Source: an uncultured Prevotellaceae bacterium
Lineage (GTDB): Bacteria > Bacteroidota > Bacteroidia > Bacteroidales > Muribaculaceae
Direction of reading: 5' to 3'
NCBI GenBank assembly: GCA_937904375.1
Contig: CALDIG010000035.1
Span: forward strand, 1-8,449
Length of the DNA stretch: 8,449 nucleotides
The notes beneath the pieces are model-generated. The model saw only the letters and a list, made by a program, of their open reading frames with translations, made no database searches and was not told the DNA's origin. This document shows, one piece after another, positions 1 to 6,016 of the stretch (position 1 is its first letter; every line of letters starts with the position of its first letter). Both the position numbers and the translations under genes were made by a program.

Positions 1-366
1 TATAAACACCACCCCATATCGATTACCGACAGCACATCGTGGGTCTCAATACCGGTCACCACCAGCGAGGCGGGCGACTATGTAGTGGATGTGCTCTACA
101 GCAACGGCAATGGGCAAGCCTCACTGTGGGCACCATGCCAAATGCTGGAGGTAACCGCCAACGGGCATCTTCAAGGTGTGGTGGTCACGCCACAGCTTGG
201 CGAGGGGCAATGGCTCGGCACGGCCTACAGCAGTCGCCTCATCGTGCAGCTTCTCAGGGGCAACAACACGCTAGAGTTGCGCCTGCACCGCCCATCGCCA
301 GCATCTGGCACACCACCAGCAAGCCTACGCCTACATCACTTTAGAATTATTAAACAAAAAAGCTGA
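1..366 (+). CDS. C-terminal end of a probable exported glycoside hydrolase (carbohydrate-binding-like domain), 5' truncated by window
   Basis: The frame is open from base 1 to the TGA at 364-366, giving 121 residues with no start in view, so the gene begins upstream. The visible part looks like a beta-sandwich domain. It has a stretch reading AGDYVVDVLYSNGNG, then a CQMLEVTANG segment, then a VVVTPQ segment and a closing strand with LIVQLLRGNNTLELRL. I recognise this layout (YxxDxLYxNGNG, then a VxG turn and a final GxNTLxLxL strand) from C-terminal carbohydrate-binding-like domains of Bacteroidales six-hairpin glycosidases (trehalase or MGH1-like families), but the catalytic part lies outside the window. 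The gene is clearly richer in G+C than everything right of 3218. It ends 29 bp before the HTCS start, on the same strand, so the two may be cotranscribed. The coding call is firm; the enzyme class is an inference. Confidence 0.65.
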   Translation, partial: YKHHPISITDSTSWVSIPVTTSEAGDYVVDVLYSNGNGQASLWAPCQMLEVTANGHLQGVVVTPQLGEGQWLGTAYSSRLIVQLLRGNNTLELRLHRPSPASGTPPASLRLHHFRIIKQKS

Positions 367-394
367 CCCGCCAACTTGATAACTAAAAAAACAG

Positions 395-3217
395 TTGAAC
401 CTGTCAGTAGCAAAAAACGATAAACTAGAAACAATAGTGGAAAATAAACTGAGAATAATATTTGCAATAGCTCTAGCTATAGCATTTTGCCTGCTCATTG
501 ATTTGTCGTGCAAGAAAAACAGCAACATCTCAGGTGAAAGCTCGGGCAGTATAGCCTCCTACGACAGCCTGATGCGCAAAGCTTACGATAGCTACAACAA
601 AGCCGACTTCACCAAGTCGATAGAATTGACTCGTGATGCTATGAAGTCGATCACACAAAACGACAAAGTGGCAATGAGCGACGCCTATTCACACTTGGCG
701 GCGTGCTATCAGCGCCTGGGCATGAACGACAACGCCCTCAACAACGCCTTTGCCGGGCTGCATATTGATGAACAGCTTAAGGACAACGAGCGAATTAGCG
801 CATCTTACAGCAACATCGCCAATATCTATCTCGCCGCCCAACGTCCCAACGAGGCCAAAGACCTTATCAACAAATCCCTAAAACTAGAAAAAAGCATCAA
901 CAAACCCAATAACCGCCACTTGTCGAACCGCTATGGCATGGCAGCCGAGATTTACCTCAAACTCGACGAGCCCGACATGGCATTAGACTATCTCAACAAG
1001 GCACTCGCCATCGACACTCTAGCCAACGATTCGGTCCAAATAATGAGGCGCATACTCACACTGGGCGACATCTATGCCGCTACCGACAGCACACAAAAAG
1101 CCCTCGACAACTATCATCAAGCAATAGAGATGTTTGAGAAAAACGACGACCGCTACAACATGATGCTTGCCTACAAAAACCTGGGGGCGATGTGTGTGAA
1201 AATGGGTGACAAAGCCCAAGCCATGAAATGGCTCAACCTAAGCACCGACATAGCCCAAGAGTGCAACGCCAAGAGCGTACTCAAGGAGAATTACCTGCTA
1301 CTCGCCAATATCCTGAGCGACAACAACCCGTCGCAGGCAGCCAAATACCTGAGCCAGAGCAACAGCCTAGCCGACAGCATCTACAACGACGCTACCAGCA
1401 AGCTCACATCCTACTATGCCATGGAGTTTCAAACTAAGGAAAAGCAGATGAAGATTGAGGAGCAGCAGAATTCCATCACTGTGCAACGCCTCATCATCAC
1501 TGCCGCCATCATCGCAGTGTCCTCGCTGCTCGTGCTGTGCATAGCCTTGATTGTCATTATCATGCTGAGGTCGCGCGCCCGCAAAGCCGAGAAGAACGCC
1601 GAGCAACTGAGAGACCGCTTCTTCACCAATGTCACCCACGAGTTCCGCACACCACTCACCGTAATCCTCGGCGAGACCGAGGAGCTCAAGAACGAAGAGC
1701 GCGACGCGTCGAGAAAGCCCAAGTATAACGCCATCATCAATCAGGGCAACCACCTGTTAAGACTTGTGAACCAACTCCTCAACATCTCTAAGGTGAGAAC
1801 GGCAATAGGGAGCCTGCCGTGGAAGAATGGCGACCTGACAGCTCTTGTTAGCATGATAGTGGAGAACATGAGCGTTCACGCCCAGCATCAAGACACCAAA
1901 ATAGATTTCACCCACGACGAGAGCGACTTCAATATCGACTTCGTACCCGAATATTGCCAAAGCATAGTGACAAACCTGATTTCTAATGCCATCAAATTTG
2001 ACTCGCCTAATGGCCATATCACCGTTGACATGACTCGCAAGAAGAACATGGTGCAAATAGCAGTTGCCGATCACGGGTGTGGCATAAAGCATGAAGACCT
2101 CCCTCACATTTTTGACCTTTTCTATCAAGGCAGCACTGGCAAAACCGACCTCGGCACCGGCATTGGGCTGTCGCTGGTGAAGCAGATGACCGAAGCTATG
2201 GATGGCAAAATCGAAGTCCGCACTGGCGAGGGAGAAGGCACCACTTTCACCATCACCATTCCCGCCAAGCACAAGAATCACGACTACCCCAAGTGGATTC
2301 CAAAGGTGATAACACCTGGTGTAGATGACTATACCGAGCCTGCGCAAGAGTCCATGCCACAGTCCACCAGCACCGAAATGCTACTCAGCAACGAAGATAA
2401 GCGCATAGCCCTTGTGGTTGAGGATAATCCTGATGTAGCTACCTACATCCAGCATGTGCTGGAGAATACCTACAATGTGATTGTAGCCCACGACGGCGAG
2501 GAGGGTCTAGAGAAAGCGAGAGAGATCATTCCCGACATCATCATCACCGACCTGATGATGCCCAAGGTTGACGGTCTGGAGATGTGCCGCCAGCTGCGTG
2601 ACGACGACCTCGTGGGGCACATCCCCATCATTATCGTCACCGCACGCGACACCGATAACGATCGCCTCGTAGGACTCTCCACAGGTGCCGACGCTTACCT
2701 GGCAAAGCCCTTCAAGCGTGATGAGCTGATTGCCGTTGCCGACAACCTGCTTCACACCCGCGAGATGTTAAGGATGAGGTACCAGGTTCAGAAACTCACC
2801 AATGAAGAAACCGAGCCCCCTGAGCCGCCTGAAGAAACCATCGAGGCAATTGACACCACAAAGATTCTTTCAAGCATCGCCCGCAAAAATGAAATCTTCA
2901 TTGAGAAGGTGAAAGGCATCATCATGAAGAACATAGCGAAATCGGAGCTCAACTCTGCGCTTATCGCCGATGCCATGAACCTGAGTCAGCGACAGCTGAA
3001 CCGCAAGGTAAGCAGCGTGCTAGGCATTGACACGGCAAACTACATCAGGCAGATGAGAATACTCAAGGCTCAAGAGTTGCTGCTTGAGACCGAGAACCCC
3101 GTGGGAGACATAGGCTACGACTGCGGTTTTGAGTCAAGCAGCTACTTCTCCAAGATTTTCAAGCAGCACACCGGCCTTACGCCATCGGACTACCGCAAGA
3201 AACACAGCCCGCAATAA
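395..3217 (+). CDS. Hybrid two-component system regulator (HTCS) with TPR sensor, histidine kinase, receiver and AraC-type DNA-binding domain
   Basis: A one-protein signalling system that senses in the periplasm and controls transcription in the cytoplasm. Order of parts: a hydrophobic N-terminal segment (about 19-39, ending LSCKK); about seven TPR-like helix pairs (about 55-330) in place of the usual beta-propeller sensor; a short coiled stretch (about 347-362); a membrane helix (about 366-391); a HisKA domain with THEFRTPL, phospho-acceptor His415; an HATPase domain with N box Asn527/Asn531, DHGCG at 559-563 and GTGIG at 587-591; a receiver with Glu676/Asp677, phospho-acceptor Asp719, Thr749 and Lys771; and an AraC helix-turn-helix domain (about 835-940). 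All key catalytic residues are present. The TTG at 395 gives the longest frame, but GTG at 437 would place MENKLRIIF directly before the hydrophobic segment and may be the true start; no ATG lies nearby. The ligand is unknown. The neighbouring glycosidase suggests control of glycan use, although TPR-type sensors are less well understood than propeller-type ones. Confidence 0.93.
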   Translation: MNLSVAKNDKLETIVENKLRIIFAIALAIAFCLLIDLSCKKNSNISGESSGSIASYDSLMRKAYDSYNKADFTKSIELTRDAMKSITQNDKVAMSDAYSHLAACYQRLGMNDNALNNAFAGLHIDEQLKDNERISASYSNIANIYLAAQRPNEAKDLINKSLKLEKSINKPNNRHLSNRYGMAAEIYLKLDEPDMALDYLNKALAIDTLANDSVQIMRRILTLGDIYAATDSTQKALDNYHQAIEMFEKNDDRYNMMLAYKNLGAMCVKMGDKAQAMKWLNLSTDIAQECNAKSVLKENYLLLANILSDNNPSQAAKYLSQSNSLADSIYNDATSKLTSYYAMEFQTKEKQMKIEEQQNSITVQRLIITAAIIAVSSLLVLCIALIVIIMLRSRARKAEKNAEQLRDRFFTNVTHEFRTPLTVILGETEELKNEERDASRKPKYNAIINQGNHLLRLVNQLLNISKVRTAIGSLPWKNGDLTALVSMIVENMSVHAQHQDTKIDFTHDESDFNIDFVPEYCQSIVTNLISNAIKFDSPNGHITVDMTRKKNMVQIAVADHGCGIKHEDLPHIFDLFYQGSTGKTDLGTGIGLSLVKQMTEAMDGKIEVRTGEGEGTTFTITIPAKHKNHDYPKWIPKVITPGVDDYTEPAQESMPQSTSTEMLLSNEDKRIALVVEDNPDVATYIQHVLENTYNVIVAHDGEEGLEKAREIIPDIIITDLMMPKVDGLEMCRQLRDDDLVGHIPIIIVTARDTDNDRLVGLSTGADAYLAKPFKRDELIAVADNLLHTREMLRMRYQVQKLTNEETEPPEPPEETIEAIDTTKILSSIARKNEIFIEKVKGIIMKNIAKSELNSALIADAMNLSQRQLNRKVSSVLGIDTANYIRQMRILKAQELLLETENPVGDIGYDCGFESSSYFSKIFKQHTGLTPSDYRKKHSPQ

Positions 3218-3258
3218 CTGCCCACAGCGACAAAAAACAGGACGGAGATGCCATAAAG

Positions 3259-3472
3259 ACTGAGCCACTTTAAAAAGTGGCCGCAATGGTAAAATCAAAC
3301 AAAAACAACAAAAATGCGATTAAGCGAGCAAAGATCTGAGCTTGCTCAAGTTATTTCGAGCGTGAGCATTTTATTTTTAAGAAGACAAATCCAACAAATT
3401 GAATATCAGAAAACTAAAATTCGTTGAAATTAGTTTTATTCGTAGTTTTTTATTTTTTAAAGTGGACTCAGT
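3259..3472. repeat. MITE-like non-coding element bounded by inverted repeats
   Basis: The 263-bp gap between the HTCS and the AbiE toxin holds no credible gene. Its left end reads ACTGAGCCACTTTAAAAA (from 3259). The reverse complement of its right end (to 3472) reads ACTGAGTCCACTTTAAAAA, so the ends match apart from one inserted base. The left end also folds on itself (CCACTTT / AAAGTGG, 3265-3280). Inside are a stem AAAACTAA / TTAGTTTT (3410-3437) and a G+C-richer core (about 3315-3370) with GAGCAA / TTGCTC arms. No clear target-site duplication is visible at the flanks (AAAG to the left, TATG to the right). This fits a miniature element or the remains of an insertion sequence, but it could also be paired terminators. 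Copy number elsewhere in the genome would decide. Confidence 0.5.
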
Positions 3473-3480
3473 TATGTATC

Positions 3481-4269
3481 CTATTCGCACAACTGGTCAA
3501 TGATGTTGTCAAATAGCAATACTTTATTCGCTTGATTATTGTTGATTAACAAGTGTACAAAATCTTTACTTTTCATATTGAGATCGGTCGTTTCTGCCAC
3601 CTCGTGCAGCACGTTCTTTAATGCGTCGGGACTGTCTATTCCACATCTCTTTTTCAAGAAATCATAGTTCGGCTTTGTAAGTGCCGAGAGAAACATAAGG
3701 TCATAGAAGTCACGACCCTTTCCCCTGCCTATTAGGGCCGATATTTTCATAGAGCAGATTATGTCGATAGGAGCACAACGCAGCAAGAAAGTGAACCCAA
3801 ACTTGTTGATTGTGGCGATGTGAGGTTCATAGTCAACGCCCTGATCTTGAGCTTCAATTTTCAGCAGCAACCTTTCGTCTTTATGTCCCGAAAGATTAAG
3901 TTCAAACAGCAGTTCCGGGAAATAAATATTCCGTCGGAATGCTGTAAGTTTTGAGTTTACCTTATCACGTGCGACAGCATTAATACCGTTACGCTTAAGA
4001 TATTGTATGGCACTGTCGGTCATATCCATAAAATCATCCTCACCCAATTGCTTACAGTCAAAGTCCAAATCCTCCGAGAAGCGATCAATGCCATAGACAT
4101 GACGCAGGCAAGTGCCGCCTATAAACGTGAGTTTTGAAGAAAATCTTGATGTAGATAAATAATCAAGAATCATCACTTGCAGATATTCCTTAAGCATGAG
4201 TTTCTCAAAATGACTGTTTCGGGTCATTTGTGAAGGATAAAAGTTGTAGATATACTGTAAATCAATCAT
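3481..4269 (-). CDS. abiEii: AbiEii-type nucleotidyltransferase toxin of a type IV toxin-antitoxin system
   Basis: A 262-residue protein of the AbiEii/DUF1814 nucleotidyltransferase family. Visible motifs are FIGGTCLRHVYG (Gly51-Gly52), then RFSEDLDFD (63-71) with the metal-binding acidic pair Asp67 and Asp69, a basic-acidic LLLKIEA (134-140), and KGRDFYDL (184-191), which matches the late conserved motif of the family. Length is in the usual range. Characterised members of this fold transfer nucleotides to tRNA or other acceptors, stop growth and can abort phage infection; the target here is not known. Its start overlaps the end of the antitoxin gene by 8 bp, so the two are translationally coupled, antitoxin first, as is usual for AbiE. 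All active-site residues appear intact, so the toxin is probably functional. The main alternative is a relative with a housekeeping role, made unlikely by the partner gene. Confidence 0.9.
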   Translation of the reverse strand: MIDLQYIYNFYPSQMTRNSHFEKLMLKEYLQVMILDYLSTSRFSSKLTFIGGTCLRHVYGIDRFSEDLDFDCKQLGEDDFMDMTDSAIQYLKRNGINAVARDKVNSKLTAFRRNIYFPELLFELNLSGHKDERLLLKIEAQDQGVDYEPHIATINKFGFTFLLRCAPIDIICSMKISALIGRGKGRDFYDLMFLSALTKPNYDFLKKRCGIDSPDALKNVLHEVAETTDLNMKSKDFVHLLINNNQANKVLLFDNIIDQLCE

Positions 4270-4882
4270 TTCTGTATGCTTTAATAAGATTATTAAAACG
4301 CTTATTTAACGACTTGTTTTTTATAGTTTTCAAATACTCTTCTGCTTTATTCCAGTCGAAATCTTCAGTCATGAAATCCTCATCAAGGCGTAGCTCAACC
4401 ATATCCTCAACTCTCTTGATGTTTGGATTGAGATAGAGCAGGTCGATCAATGCCTTCTCGGGGGTCGCAATGTAGAAAGACCTCTGGTTTGTAACGTTTA
4501 CTGGATTGTAGCCAAAAAACAGTTCAGGCTTCATGTGCTGATATACGAAAACACCCAAATCATTTGTAAATGAACAGGTTTTCAGTGTTGTAGCACAGGT
4601 CGTTTGCGCCACAAATTCAGGTATCATTCCGTAATAAGCCAATGCTGAATAACCAGTAATGTAGCAAGGACGATACATCAGGCATGCCGATATGAAGTGG
4701 GTATCTGGAGTCTTAAGCCATTCACTGAAAGCGTAAACGCCATTTCGCAGCGGCACCAAGTATCCCTTTGCCACCCAACGAGTTAGCGCCGTGCGGTCAA
4801 AGAAAGGCTCAACCAACTTGACTTGATTGACATCAAAACACCCAAAAGGCGAAAACGTCCTATAAAAATCAATATATCGCAT
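4262..4882 (-). CDS. abiEi: AbiEi-type antitoxin and transcriptional autoregulator
   Basis: A 206-residue protein with an N-terminal winged-helix-like segment (about 16-53: FDVNQVKLV through TRWVAKGYLVPLRNGVYAF), a middle part typical of the family (YITGYSALAYYGMIPE, 74-89), and PEKALIDLLYL (141-151), the family's signature stretch. In known AbiE systems the antitoxin does not bind the toxin: it counters the toxin's effect (type IV) and represses its own operon by binding inverted repeats upstream. The ATG at 4882 is chosen because it starts just before the winged-helix part and lies about 14 nt after the predicted transcription start. It is the first gene of the operon and overlaps the toxin by 8 bp. 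Its operator could be the palindrome array at 4983-5063 or the degenerate site near 4942-4958; neither is proven. Confidence 0.87.
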   Translation of the reverse strand: MRYIDFYRTFSPFGCFDVNQVKLVEPFFDRTALTRWVAKGYLVPLRNGVYAFSEWLKTPDTHFISACLMYRPCYITGYSALAYYGMIPEFVAQTTCATTLKTCSFTNDLGVFVYQHMKPELFFGYNPVNVTNQRSFYIATPEKALIDLLYLNPNIKRVEDMVELRLDEDFMTEDFDWNKAEEYLKTIKNKSLNKRFNNLIKAYRND

Positions 4883-4902
4883 AAAATATTTCTAAAACGA
4901 TG

Positions 4903-4934
4903 CAAAAATACATCATTTCAGAAATATACGCAAG
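4903..4934 (-). promoter_or_regulatory. Predicted Bacteroidota-type promoter of the abiE operon
   Basis: Read on the minus strand, TATTTTTG (4910 to 4903) fits the -7 pattern TAnnTTTG. CTTG (4934 to 4931) sits 20 nt upstream as a near-consensus -33 element. Transcription would start near 4896-4898, leaving a leader of about 14 nt before the abiEi ATG. A degenerate palindrome-like stretch at 4942-4958 shares the run ATTTTTTAAG with the operator array and lies just upstream. Confidence 0.6.
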
Positions 4935-4982
4935 CTTTTTGACTATTTTTTAAGAGTATCACGACAACATAATAGCAACTTT

Positions 4983-5063
4983 TGCACTAATTCAGTGCAG
5001 AAAATAGCGTATTTTGCATTTTTTAAGTGCAATTTCTTAAAAAATCTGCATTTTTTCAGTGCA
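4983..5063. promoter_or_regulatory. Array of three 17-bp palindromic operator-like sites with exact 32-bp period
   Basis: Three copies are seen: TGCACTAATTCAGTGCA (4983-4999), TGCATTTTTTAAGTGCA (5015-5031) and TGCATTTTTTCAGTGCA (5047-5063). The right half AGTGCA is identical in all, the left half is TGCACT or TGCATT, and the first copy has perfect 6-bp arms. Starts are exactly 32 bp apart, close to three helical turns, so bound proteins would face the same side of the DNA. The third copy covers the -33 region of the small-RNA promoter. The array lies between two divergent promoters, so it may control the RNA, the abiE operon, or both. The likely binding protein is a dimer; AbiEi is the nearest candidate by known behaviour of the family, but this is inference. 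Confidence 0.75.
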
Positions 5064-5078
5064 AATGTATTATCTTTG
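5045..5078 (+). promoter_or_regulatory. Predicted promoter of the small structured RNA
   Basis: TATCTTTG at 5071-5078 is a full match to the Bacteroidota -7 pattern TAnnTTTG. The -33 element is weak (TCTG at 5045-5048, overlapping the third palindrome), which suggests that a bound protein may help or block the polymerase. The start of transcription is expected near 5083-5085, exactly where a hairpin begins. Confidence 0.65.
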
Positions 5079-5083
5079 CAAAC

Positions 5084-5299
5084 AGATTGCAGAGGCAATC
5101 TACATACATGTTAATTTAAAGAAGCGTTTTGCTTATCGCTCTTAGTTGAAAACCTGAGAAATTTTCTTTTAGAGATGCGAGGACAAGTGAAGCGGTTCTG
5201 CGCTATAAGCGTGGGCTGCTGTTTCCACATCTGCATCTCAAGGTTTTCTCAGGACCTTCAACTAAAGGCGTGGCAATTCAGTCCACGCCTCTTTTTTTT
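5084..5299 (+). ncRNA. Structured small RNA, Bacteroidales-1 / 6S-like
   Basis: About 215 nt between a consensus -7 box and a strong intrinsic terminator, with no convincing reading frame. It starts with a perfect 7-bp hairpin AGATTGC-AGAG-GCAATCT (5084-5101). After a linker comes a long interrupted hairpin: TTAGTTGA (5142-5149) pairs with TCAACTAA (5258-5265); CCTGAGA (5153-5159) with TCTCAGG (5247-5253); then an internal bubble (5160-5171 against 5240-5246); then GAGATGC (5172-5178) with GCATCTC (5233-5239); then a branched or irregular terminal region. A closing stem, central bubble and apical stem are the hallmark of 6S RNA, which binds RNA polymerase by imitating an open promoter. The size, promoter and terminator also fit the Bacteroidales-1 motif, which I recall being linked to 6S RNA. 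I did not run a covariance model, so the family is tentative. A leader or attenuator for the lipoprotein gene 41 bp downstream is the alternative. Confidence 0.7.
5266..5299 (+). terminator. Intrinsic terminator of the small RNA
   Basis: AGGCGTGG (5266-5273) pairs perfectly with CCACGCCT (5283-5290) around a 9-nt loop, followed by C and eight T. It directly abuts the closing stem of the RNA (ending 5265) and sets its 3' end. Confidence 0.9.
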
Positions 5300-5340
5300 C
5301 AAACTAAAAGCCTTGAGGACTGCGAGGCAGGTATTTTATT

Positions 5341-5844
5341 ATGAAAAAAATTTATTTAATTGCAGTTGTCACTGCGTTGTGTCTAACGTCTTGCTATTCT
5401 GCCTCGACCTATGTAGGCAACATGACACCCAACACCCCCGAAGTGAAAGTTAAAACAGTGCGTCACTCTCATTTCATTGGAGGACTTATTGGCAAGGGAA
5501 AACTCGACGCTAAAAAATATGGCGTTGGAGAAAACTACAAAGTCACTCACCAGTTGTCGTTTGTTGATTACCTGCTGTCAGGGATCACCTTGGGAATCTA
5601 CACACCATCAACATCTAAAATCTATGTTCCGGCCAATGAGGTACAAAACTTGAACACTCAGAGCTCCTCTAACAATGCATCATCCTCAAATGGTGTGAGA
5701 ATGATTCATAAAGTGAAAGATGGTGAAACCATCCAAACTATCGCAAATCTTTATCAAGTTAGTGTAAAGGATATTATTAATTGGAACCAATTGCAGAGCA
5801 TTGATTTGGAAACTGGCACGCCTTTAATAATCTTCATTAAATAA
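5341..5844 (+). CDS. Small lipoprotein with Bor-like domain fused to a C-terminal LysM domain
   Basis: A 167-residue protein starting at an ATG that gives a clean lipoprotein signal: MKKIY, hydrophobic core, lipobox LTSC with Cys18 as the lipid-bearing residue. It should sit in the envelope. Residues about 19-97 resemble the Bor/Iss lipoprotein family: CYSASTYVG, RHSHFIGGLIGKGKLDA, then GITLGIYTPSTSKIYVP. Bor is known as a phage-encoded serum-resistance lipoprotein in enterobacteria; related proteins are common in Bacteroidales with unknown role. A Ser/Asn-rich linker (about 102-118) leads to a LysM domain (121-167: HKVKDGETIQTIANLYQVSVKDIINWNQ), which normally binds peptidoglycan. The protein may therefore tether the membrane to the cell wall; this is inference. 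It begins 41 bp after the RNA terminator and no strong own promoter is visible, only a weak TATTTTAT at 5332-5339, so it may depend partly on read-through. Confidence 0.85.
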   Translation: MKKIYLIAVVTALCLTSCYSASTYVGNMTPNTPEVKVKTVRHSHFIGGLIGKGKLDAKKYGVGENYKVTHQLSFVDYLLSGITLGIYTPSTSKIYVPANEVQNLNTQSSSNNASSSNGVRMIHKVKDGETIQTIANLYQVSVKDIINWNQLQSIDLETGTPLIIFIK

Positions 5845-5870
5845 CTGCACTAATCAAAAAAGGCACTCAT

Positions 5871-5901
5871 GGGGGCGATGAATTTTCGCTCCCTTTTCTT
5901 T
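5871..5901 (+). terminator. Intrinsic terminator after the lipoprotein gene
   Basis: GGGGGCGA (5871-5878) pairs with TCGCTCCC (5886-5893), with one G-U pair and a 7-nt loop, followed by TTTTCTTT. It lies 27 bp after the stop codon. The remaining bases to 6016 separate convergent genes, and I see nothing further in them. Confidence 0.8.
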
Positions 5902-6016
5902 ACACTCTTGTTTAAACCCAAATCGGTATTAGGCCGGAGACTAGTTTTTTCTCTTTTTATGCCATAACAGTTTTATTTTGACATCTTACTTCAGAAGGCA
6001 ATGTAGGGCTGGTGGC

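Noticed and set aside
1367..1753. 128-residue open frame on the minus strand inside the HTCS gene
   Set aside because: It lies wholly within the well-supported HTCS coding sequence and shows no recognisable domain; it arises from the codon pattern of the opposite strand.
1757..2347. 196-residue open frame on the minus strand inside the HTCS kinase domain
   Set aside because: Despite its length, it overlaps conserved kinase motifs completely, has no promoter or partner gene, and its sequence matches nothing I recognise.
4942..4958. Possible fourth operator copy sharing ATTTTTTAAG with the second palindrome
   Set aside because: It matches at 12 of 17 positions, lacks the TGCA ends and is out of phase with the 32-bp period, so it is only noted as a degenerate site.
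4983..5063. CRISPR array
   Set aside because: Only three short units with A/T-rich, non-unique 15-bp gaps and no cas genes; palindromic operators explain them better.
5175..5453. 92-residue + strand open frame across the small RNA and the lipoprotein start
   Set aside because: It runs through the RNA stems and the intrinsic terminator, then overlaps the lipoprotein gene in another frame, so translation is unlikely.
5846..5854. TGCACTAAT after the lipoprotein stop, equal to the left part of the first palindrome of the operator array
   Set aside because: Only a half-site of 9 bp without the AGTGCA partner half at the right distance, and no promoter is nearby; chance is sufficient.
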